Shown: piece by piece, positions 6,598 to 11,769 of the stretch
Numbering within the stretch: the first letter of the stretch is position 1
How the letters are laid out: each line of letters opens with the position of its first letter
From: an uncultured Prevotellaceae bacterium
GTDB lineage: Bacteria; Bacteroidota; Bacteroidia; Bacteroidales; Bacteroidaceae
Reading direction: 5' to 3'
Assembly (NCBI GenBank): GCA_937892315.1
Contig: CALAVF010000004.1
Span: 1 to 13,047 of the forward strand
DNA: 13,047 nt
Notes under the pieces: model-generated
Databases searched by the model: none
The model's input: only the letters and a program-made list of their open reading frames with translations
What the model was told of the DNA's origin: nothing
Made by a program: the position numbers and the translations under genes

Positions 6598-8070
6598 ATG
6601 AATAGAAGCCCTCTTTGCTGCACGTTGCTCATGGTGTTGCTGCTCTTCTCCTGCTCCCACGAGGTGAAGAACGCACAGGTGGTGGACACCCTGCCCGACA
6701 TCTATCCCGACTACATCGGCGTGACCATCCCCGTGGGCATCGCACCGATGAACTTTGACTATGAGGGGGGTGAGTACCAGTGCCTCGATGTGGTGGTGCG
6801 AGGCAGCAAGGGTGGGGAAGTACACTCGAACGGAAGCCTCGTGGACTTCGACCTCGACGAGTGGCACGCGTTGGTGGAGCAGAACAAGGGTGGGGAACTG
6901 ACCTTCACCCTGTGTGTGGAGGCTGACGGCAAGTGGACGCAATACAAGGACTTCCCCATGTACGTCAGCCCATACGCCCTGGACGAATGGGGCTTGACCT
7001 ACCGCCGTGTGGCTCCTGGCTACGAGGTGTATAGCCAGATGGGGCTGTATCAGCGAGACCTCTCGACGTTCGACGAGTACGAAATCATCGACAACACCCG
7101 TGCCCCCGGGGCGTGTGTGAACTGCCACACCAGCAACCGCACCGACCCCAAGGAGTTTCTCTTCCACGTGCGTGGCGAAAACGGGGCAACGGCTCTCCAG
7201 AAAAACGGGAAAATGGACATGCTGGACACGAAGACCGACCAGACGCTGGGACTGTGTGTCTATCCCTACTGGCATCCCGACGGGCGGTATGTGGCTTTCT
7301 CCACCAACACCACCCGACAGGCGTTCCACGTGGTGAGGGACGAACGCATTGAGGTGTTCGACCATGTGAGCGACCTGCAAGTGCTGGACACCGAGACGAA
7401 CCAACTCCTGCTCTCTCCGCTATTGAAGACGACGGACAGCAACGAGACCTTCCCTGTCTTCTCGCCCGATGGCAAGACCCTCTATTTTTGCACCACCGTG
7501 AGGCGTTCCTATCCGTTGGAAGCCCGCATCGTTCGCTACAACCTCTGCTCCATCGCTTTCGATGCCGCGACAGGCACGTTCGGCACACAGGTGGACACGC
7601 TCATCCGTGCCGAGGCAGACAGCACCAGCGTCACCTTCCCCCGGCCTTCCTACGACGGCAAATACATCATGTATGCCCTCGCCGACTATGGCACCTTCAC
7701 CATCTGGCATCGGGAAGCCGACCTCTGGCTGCTCGACCTCCGTACAGGCGAGACCCGCCGCATGGACGAGGTGAACAGTCCTGAGAGCGACAGTTTCCAC
7801 AACTGGAACACCAACAGCCACTGGTTTGTCTTCACCTCACGCCGCGACGACGGGCTTTATACACGGCTCTACCTCTCGGCGATTGACGACGAGGGTCATG
7901 CCACGAAGCCGTTCATGCTGCCGCAGCGGAATCCACGAAGATTTTATGACCGATTGATGTACAGTTACAACACGCCCGACTTCACCCAGAGGAAGGTGGA
8001 AATCGATGCTCGGCAGGTGGCTAACGAAATTCTATCGCCGAAGCGGACAAAACTTTCTGTACGTCAGTGA
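6598..8070 (+). CDS. PD40/TolB-like beta-propeller lipoprotein with CxxCH haem-c motif (paralogue B)
   Basis: The 490-residue product has the same length as paralogue A, and its CxxCH lies at exactly the same place (C173-V-N-C-H177). The signal MNRSPLCCTLLMVLLLFSC carries lipobox LFSC with Cys19. Shared blocks include YPDYIGVTIPVGIAPMNF, ADGKWTQYKDFPMYVS, LTYRRVAPGYEVYSQMGLYQ, YWHPDGRYVAFSTN, FPVFSPDGKTLYFCT, FPRPSYDGKYIMYAL and FHNWNTNSHWFVFTSRRDDG. It is probably an envelope lipoprotein with one c-type haem; haem attachment is inferred. Unlike paralogue A it has no DUF6057 gene immediately before it; the 193-bp AT-rich spacer lies there instead. Its last 50 bases, encoding the C-terminal SPKRTKLSVRQ region, overlap the end of the convergent gene 8021-9463, so the two genes share coding DNA at their 3' ends. 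The ATG at 6598 is the only start consistent with the signal peptide. Confidence 0.85.
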   Translation: MNRSPLCCTLLMVLLLFSCSHEVKNAQVVDTLPDIYPDYIGVTIPVGIAPMNFDYEGGEYQCLDVVVRGSKGGEVHSNGSLVDFDLDEWHALVEQNKGGELTFTLCVEADGKWTQYKDFPMYVSPYALDEWGLTYRRVAPGYEVYSQMGLYQRDLSTFDEYEIIDNTRAPGACVNCHTSNRTDPKEFLFHVRGENGATALQKNGKMDMLDTKTDQTLGLCVYPYWHPDGRYVAFSTNTTRQAFHVVRDERIEVFDHVSDLQVLDTETNQLLLSPLLKTTDSNETFPVFSPDGKTLYFCTTVRRSYPLEARIVRYNLCSIAFDAATGTFGTQVDTLIRAEADSTSVTFPRPSYDGKYIMYALADYGTFTIWHREADLWLLDLRTGETRRMDEVNSPESDSFHNWNTNSHWFVFTSRRDDGLYTRLYLSAIDDEGHATKPFMLPQRNPRRFYDRLMYSYNTPDFTQRKVEIDARQVANEILSPKRTKLSVRQ

Positions 8071-9463
8071 CGGAGAATGGCAGACGCCCATTCCCCTGCT
8101 CGGGGGCGTTGAAAGATTTCAAACTGTTATCATAGAAAGTGGGGTGTGCTTGAGGCAAAACAAACGGCTTCGAGCACACGCCTTTTTTGTCGATGTGGGT
8201 ATAGTAAACCTTGCCATACAGCCCGTCGTCACGCTTCGAGGCGAAGGCGAGCCAGCGGCTGTTGGACGACCACGAGTGGTAGGTGTCCGACATGGCAGAA
8301 TTTACCTTCGCCATCTCGCTCACCTCGCCCGTGCCGAGGTTCATCATCTGGAGGTCTGACTCGCGGTGCCAAATGGGGAAGGTGCCGTAGTCGGCAACGG
8401 TATAGACAAGGAACTGCCCGTCGGGGCTGATGCGAGGATGGCAGACGCTCTTGCCCGCTGTTCGGGCATTGTAGATGGTGTCCACGTCCGTGCCGATTTT
8501 CCCGGTCTCTTCGTCAAAGGGAATGCGACACAGGCTATACTTCAGCGAGGTCAACCCACCCAGCGAGTCGAGCCGATGGGCGGTGCAATAGTAGATGTAC
8601 TTGCCATCGGGCGAGAAGGTGGGGAAGGTCTCCAGCCTGGTGCTGTCGGCAAGCAGGGGACTGTCGATGAAAACATGGTGGGTCAGGTCTGCCACATACA
8701 CGTCGCTCTTGGTGTCGAACACCTCCATCCGCTTACTGCCCAAGGAGTGGAAAGCGGGAATGATGACATTGGTGGAAAAGACCACGTAGCGGTCGGAGGG
8801 CGAGAAGCCAAAATAGACGCTGCCGCTCACCATGTCGTCACGCTTCAGGTTCAACTTGGTCAACTTGCCCTTGTCATTCAAGATGGCACCACCGTCTTGT
8901 CCCCTCAGGTAGAACATCGACATGCCAGCCTCCTGATGGGCGTAGGTATGGCAGTTCATGCACTGGTTACCCACCATGCCGTAGTCGGCAAAGTTTCTGA
9001 CCTTGAAGTTTTCCACGCATCGCTCTTGCAGAACCAGGTTGTTATACACTTCATAGTCAGGCTCAATCAGGCGATACGTGAGATAAGGGTCCACACGGTC
9101 GGCGGTCACCGTCCAGCGGAACGGCTTGTAGGCTTTCCATCCGTCGGCATCTTCTGCCACAATCTGCACCTCAAGCGTCTTGCCCTTGTTGGCTGCCAGC
9201 AACGTCCGCCACTCTTCGAGGTCGAAGACAACCTCGTTGCCACGCTGATGGACGAACTCCACATTATTTATATATACGCACACGCGTGAAACGTCGTCCC
9301 GCAGGAGGAAATTGAGCGGTGCGATGTTCACGGGGATGGTCACATCGGCATAGTCGGGATACATCGGTGCCGCCTCGTCGGCCTGTCGTGCATCGTGAGG
9401 CGAAGGGGTGCAGGCGGCGAGCGTCAGGATGAGGGCGAGGATGTAGAGCAGATGTCTTGTCAT
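8021..9463 (-). CDS. PD40/TolB-like beta-propeller lipoprotein with CxxCH haem-c motif (paralogue C, divergent)
   Basis: The 480-residue protein starts MTRHLLYILALILTLAAC, with lipobox LAAC and acylated Cys18. The start at 9463 is supported by the signal peptide and by an ATGA overlap with the stop of the upstream DUF6057 gene; a start at 9565 would lie inside that gene. It keeps the family signature YPDYADVTIPVNIAPLNF and the haem-c motif C168-M-N-C-H172 (bases 8948-8962). Blade motifs include FPTFSPDGKYIYYCT, HPRISPDGQFLVYTV and YHSWSSNSRWLAFASKRDDG. It differs from paralogues A and B in lacking the YWHP motif (here FGFSPSDRY), in a shorter loop set, and in an extra VCHP sequence that is not a CxxCH. 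It is probably an envelope lipoprotein that partners the DUF6057 protein encoded just upstream. Its TAG lies 50 bases inside the convergent gene 6598-8070. The function is unknown; haem binding is inferred. Confidence 0.85.
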   Translation of the reverse strand: MTRHLLYILALILTLAACTPSPHDARQADEAAPMYPDYADVTIPVNIAPLNFLLRDDVSRVCVYINNVEFVHQRGNEVVFDLEEWRTLLAANKGKTLEVQIVAEDADGWKAYKPFRWTVTADRVDPYLTYRLIEPDYEVYNNLVLQERCVENFKVRNFADYGMVGNQCMNCHTYAHQEAGMSMFYLRGQDGGAILNDKGKLTKLNLKRDDMVSGSVYFGFSPSDRYVVFSTNVIIPAFHSLGSKRMEVFDTKSDVYVADLTHHVFIDSPLLADSTRLETFPTFSPDGKYIYYCTAHRLDSLGGLTSLKYSLCRIPFDEETGKIGTDVDTIYNARTAGKSVCHPRISPDGQFLVYTVADYGTFPIWHRESDLQMMNLGTGEVSEMAKVNSAMSDTYHSWSSNSRWLAFASKRDDGLYGKVYYTHIDKKGVCSKPFVLPQAHPTFYDNSLKSFNAPEQGNGRLPFSVTDVQKVLSASAIEFR

Positions 9464-10944
9464 TCGAGGGTAAGTGCTTGCTGATAAAGTGCCTTTTGGC
9501 GTGGTCCGTATTTCTCGTAGTCGCGATGGAAGACCTCCTTCTGACGTGCCACGATGTCGCTGCACAGGAGGTAGTCGAGGGCAACGGTGTTGGCAGGGTT
9601 GCTGTCGAGCAACTGAGTCAGGATGGTGTAACAGTCATCGCCCACACGGATGTGGTCGGTCTTGTTGATGAACTGCCGCTTGCGAGCCACTTCCTGCCGC
9701 ACGGCGTCGGTCATCGTGGCGGGGGTGTGGTTGGCTGCCCATTGGCGATACACCCAGGTCTTGCTGAGCAGACGCAGGTACTTCATCGCCGCCATGTCGT
9801 CGCCCTTCACCAGATTGGTCTCTGCCAACCGCTTGACCATCCGCACGTTACGTCCGCGGGGAGAGAACGTGTTGGCAAGCAGGGCGGCACGTTCGGCGTA
9901 GGTCATGTCGCCCAACAGGTAGTAGAGTTCGTTGATCATCTTCGTGGTGTAGAGCGGCGTGTCGGGACCAATCTTGTAGAAGGTGCCGAGCACAGGGTTC
10001 TTCATCGTCATCAGTTTGTCGGGCAGTTGGTCGAGTTGTGCCAGCGAGAGGCAGTAGAAGAAACACATCTCCTCGGTCTCTGGCTCGGTGTTCGATTCGT
10101 ACATCTGGATTACCTTCTCGTAGTGGCCGAAATAGTATTCGTTGTCGTAGGCAAAGTTGCGTTCCAAGATGACGGCTTGGTCATAATCCACCCAATTGAT
10201 GACGCAGGGATAGAGCATGACCTCTCGCTTGCCGAGGCAATAGTGCTCGGACACTTTGTGCATGAAAATGTTGGGCAACATCGCTGCCAGACAGAAGGGG
10301 ATGAGTGCCGTGTAACGCCAACGCGACTTGCGGGGCAGGAGGGCGATTCGCAGAATCTCGAACATGAACACCACGACCAATCCGAAGCCGAACAGCCAGT
10401 AGGTGAGCGGCACGAGCACCAGTAGCGTGGGGGTATGCACCCACCATCGGTGTGCCCATTCGTTCAGTGTGCTATGGGCATACCACAAGGCGGTGCTGCC
10501 TATCAATGCGATGATGCAGCCCAGTTTGTAGCCTTCGTAGAGGGAAAGCCGAGCCTCCAGTGTCATGGCGGCGATGGCAAGGGCGAAGGCAATCCATCCG
10601 AGCAGCGTCATGCGGCGATGGCCTTCGAAGCAACGCTCGAAGCATCGACGGACGAGGTCGCCCAAAATCAGCAGCGACACCGTCAGGATGGCGGCTCCGG
10701 CGTAGAGGTAATAATAAAATTGTGTAAGGAAGTCACCCACGAGGCAAGCCAGCCATGCCGGTTTGTCGAAATAGGTGCTGACATACCCCCAATCCATCAG
10801 GAACAACTGGTTCTGTTCCTCGTAGAAGAAATGGTAGGGGAACTGCGTCTGGAAGAAAAGAAAACACGCCACTCCCCACAGGAGGATGAGCAGTGGCTTC
10901 AATAGTTTTTTTACACGCTGTGTTTTACCGGTAGATTTCTTCAT
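9460..10944 (-). CDS. DUF6057-type multi-pass membrane protein (paralogue 3, divergent)
   Basis: The 494-residue protein begins MKKSTGKTQRVKKLLKPLLI, a basic cytoplasmic start followed by the first membrane segment (about 16-31). A start at 10986 would add 14 residues that reach past the best promoter, so I chose 10944. The landmark FPYHFFYEEQNQLFL (residues 35-49) aligns with the YP.....YQEQ.QLFL motif of the other two paralogues, and VKRLAETNLVKGDDMAAMKYL aligns with their helical-repeat block. Other hydrophobic stretches lie near 82-96, 113-128, 138-156, 171-202 and 211-227, and a soluble helical region runs from about 250 to the end. It is more divergent than paralogues 1 and 2 are from each other; MGDE....YVVALLLAM is not conserved here. 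Its TGA overlaps the ATG of the propeller lipoprotein gene, so the two are translationally coupled. It probably acts in the inner membrane; the function is unknown. Confidence 0.85.
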   Translation of the reverse strand: MKKSTGKTQRVKKLLKPLLILLWGVACFLFFQTQFPYHFFYEEQNQLFLMDWGYVSTYFDKPAWLACLVGDFLTQFYYYLYAGAAILTVSLLILGDLVRRCFERCFEGHRRMTLLGWIAFALAIAAMTLEARLSLYEGYKLGCIIALIGSTALWYAHSTLNEWAHRWWVHTPTLLVLVPLTYWLFGFGLVVVFMFEILRIALLPRKSRWRYTALIPFCLAAMLPNIFMHKVSEHYCLGKREVMLYPCVINWVDYDQAVILERNFAYDNEYYFGHYEKVIQMYESNTEPETEEMCFFYCLSLAQLDQLPDKLMTMKNPVLGTFYKIGPDTPLYTTKMINELYYLLGDMTYAERAALLANTFSPRGRNVRMVKRLAETNLVKGDDMAAMKYLRLLSKTWVYRQWAANHTPATMTDAVRQEVARKRQFINKTDHIRVGDDCYTILTQLLDSNPANTVALDYLLCSDIVARQKEVFHRDYEKYGPRQKALYQQALTLE

Positions 10945-10952
10945 ATCAGTTG

Positions 10953-10983
10953 CAAAATTACAAAAAAAGGCGAAACAAACAAG
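10953..10983 (-). promoter_or_regulatory. Bacteroidales-type promoter of the DUF6057/propeller pair
   Basis: On the minus strand a perfect -7 element TAATTTTG (plus coordinates 10953-10960) is preceded by CTTGTTTG (10976-10983). Within that, CTTG sits 19 bases upstream of the -7 element (TTTG consensus, one mismatch) and TTTG 15 bases upstream. Only 8 bases separate the -7 element from the ATG at 10944, so the transcript would be nearly leaderless unless another start is used. Confidence 0.5.
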
Positions 10984-11043
10984 CATTCTCTTTGCAAATT
11001 ATAACTATTTCCTATACTATGTTGACCTTTTGAGAGCAAAATT

Positions 11044-11075
11044 CTTGTTTGAATCAAATAAAAGTCGTTACTTTG
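11044..11075 (+). promoter_or_regulatory. Bacteroidales-type promoter of the toxin-antitoxin module
   Basis: CTTGTTTG (11044-11051) is followed by TTACTTTG (11068-11075), which is one mismatch from TAnnTTTG. The spacing is 20 bases from CTTG or 16 from TTTG. The element precedes a palindrome and the ATG at 11099. The same CTTGTTTG block occurs in the divergent minus-strand promoter. Confidence 0.45.
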
Positions 11076-11077
11076 CA

Positions 11078-11089
11078 TACAATATTGTA
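11078..11089. promoter_or_regulatory. 12-bp perfect palindrome, candidate autoregulatory operator
   Basis: TACAATATTGTA is a perfect palindrome. It lies 2 bases after the -7 element and 9 bases before the antitoxin ATG, so it covers the expected transcription start. Type II toxin-antitoxin operons are commonly repressed by the antitoxin or complex binding such a site. Whether this antitoxin binds DNA is not evident from its sequence. Confidence 0.45.
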
Positions 11090-11098
11090 GATTTTACC

Positions 11099-11428
11099 AT
11101 GGCCAAAAAGCAAATAGATTATACGGAAGAATCGCAGCAGGCAGAAAGCCGCAGCATCGCAAGCGAAGCAACTTTTGTTGCGTATGCCGCAGATGTGGCT
11201 ACGGAAGATGCCCGACGTGCTTTTCTGTATGATTTTGTCTATGCCAACTATAGCCACGAAGAGGCACAATCGCTGAAGGAACGCAATTTCCTGATGGATG
11301 AGCCTTTCAAATATGACGATGTTGAGACAGAAACGGATTGGGAGCAATTGGAATGCGAGGCGGAAAAAAGTGGAGTGGCAACATCCCAAGAAGTCAACAA
11401 AGTGTTCGACAGATGGCTCAACTTGTAG
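11099..11428 (+). CDS. Probable antitoxin of a type II toxin-antitoxin pair
   Basis: The 109-residue protein starts MAKKQIDYTEESQQAESRSI. The ATG at 11099 follows the promoter and palindrome; the longer open frame reaching back to 10886 crosses the promoter region and is rejected. The protein is strongly acidic in its second half (DDVETETDWEQLECEAEKS). It ends in a helical segment SQEVNKVFDRWLNL that would suit toxin binding. No clear helix-turn-helix, ribbon-helix-helix or AbrB motif is visible, so I cannot name the antitoxin family. The call rests on its small size, acidity and position: its last 16 bases overlap a gene whose product looks like a RelE/ParE toxin. It may instead be a small regulator of unknown type. 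Confidence 0.6.
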   Translation: MAKKQIDYTEESQQAESRSIASEATFVAYAADVATEDARRAFLYDFVYANYSHEEAQSLKERNFLMDEPFKYDDVETETDWEQLECEAEKSGVATSQEVNKVFDRWLNL

Positions 11429-11715
11429 TGACATGGAGCGTGAAAGCACTGCGTCATTTAGACGAGAAGGCTCTTTGGTATCTTGCCAACCGCAATGAAA
11501 CCTTTGCCAAGACCTTCGTCGAGGACGTGAGAGATTGTATAGAGATACTGTCTGCCCAACCATCTATCGGGGTGAAACGCAAACAAACGCCACGATATAC
11601 CTACAGAATCTTTCACAACCACCCTCAGTGTTCAATCTACTATTGGCACACGTCGTCTGAGGTGCACATCATCGACTTGCTCTTCACAAGAATGCAGCGT
11701 AATGATTTAGATTAA
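11413..11715 (+). CDS. RelE/ParE-family toxin
   Basis: The 100-residue protein starts MAQLVVTWSVKALRHLDEKA at ATG 11413, which overlaps the antitoxin end by 16 bases. The fold pattern fits RelE/ParE: a first strand VVTWSVKA, an amphipathic helix pair (LRHLDEKALWYLANRNETFAKTFVEDVRDCIEIL), the turn QPSIG, then strands around TYRIFHNHPQCSIYYWH and EVHIIDLLFTRM. The length is typical. Family members either cleave ribosome-bound mRNA (RelE) or poison gyrase (ParE); the sequence does not let me decide which. The start at 11338 would lie deep in the antitoxin and is rejected. Translational coupling to the antitoxin gene is expected from the overlap. Confidence 0.75.
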   Translation: MAQLVVTWSVKALRHLDEKALWYLANRNETFAKTFVEDVRDCIEILSAQPSIGVKRKQTPRYTYRIFHNHPQCSIYYWHTSSEVHIIDLLFTRMQRNDLD

Positions 11716-11769
11716 CAAGAAAAAGATTTATATTCACTATTTTTATTAACCAACTAATTTTTTAGGCTT

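Noticed and set aside
8084..8109. Possible hairpin ACGCCC...GGGCGT near the convergent junction as a terminator
   Set aside because: It has a 6-bp stem with a poorly paired inner part and no T tract, and it lies inside coding sequence of the minus-strand gene.
8366..9289. Plus-strand open frame of 307 codons opposite the propeller gene
   Set aside because: It is a shadow of the minus-strand lipoprotein gene, which has a signal peptide, CxxCH and family motifs; the plus-strand product has none.
9464..9565. Longer start for the minus-strand propeller lipoprotein (ATG at 9565)
   Set aside because: The added 34 residues lie inside the upstream DUF6057 gene and precede a clear lipoprotein signal; the ATGA overlap marks 9463 as the start.
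9457..10425. Plus-strand open frame of 322 codons opposite the minus-strand DUF6057 gene
   Set aside because: It is His/Val/Gly-rich with no motif, and lies opposite a gene with clear paralogues in the window.
10886..11098. Extended reading frame upstream of the antitoxin
   Set aside because: It runs through both divergent promoters and into the DUF6057 gene on the other strand; the ATG at 11099 follows the promoter and palindrome.
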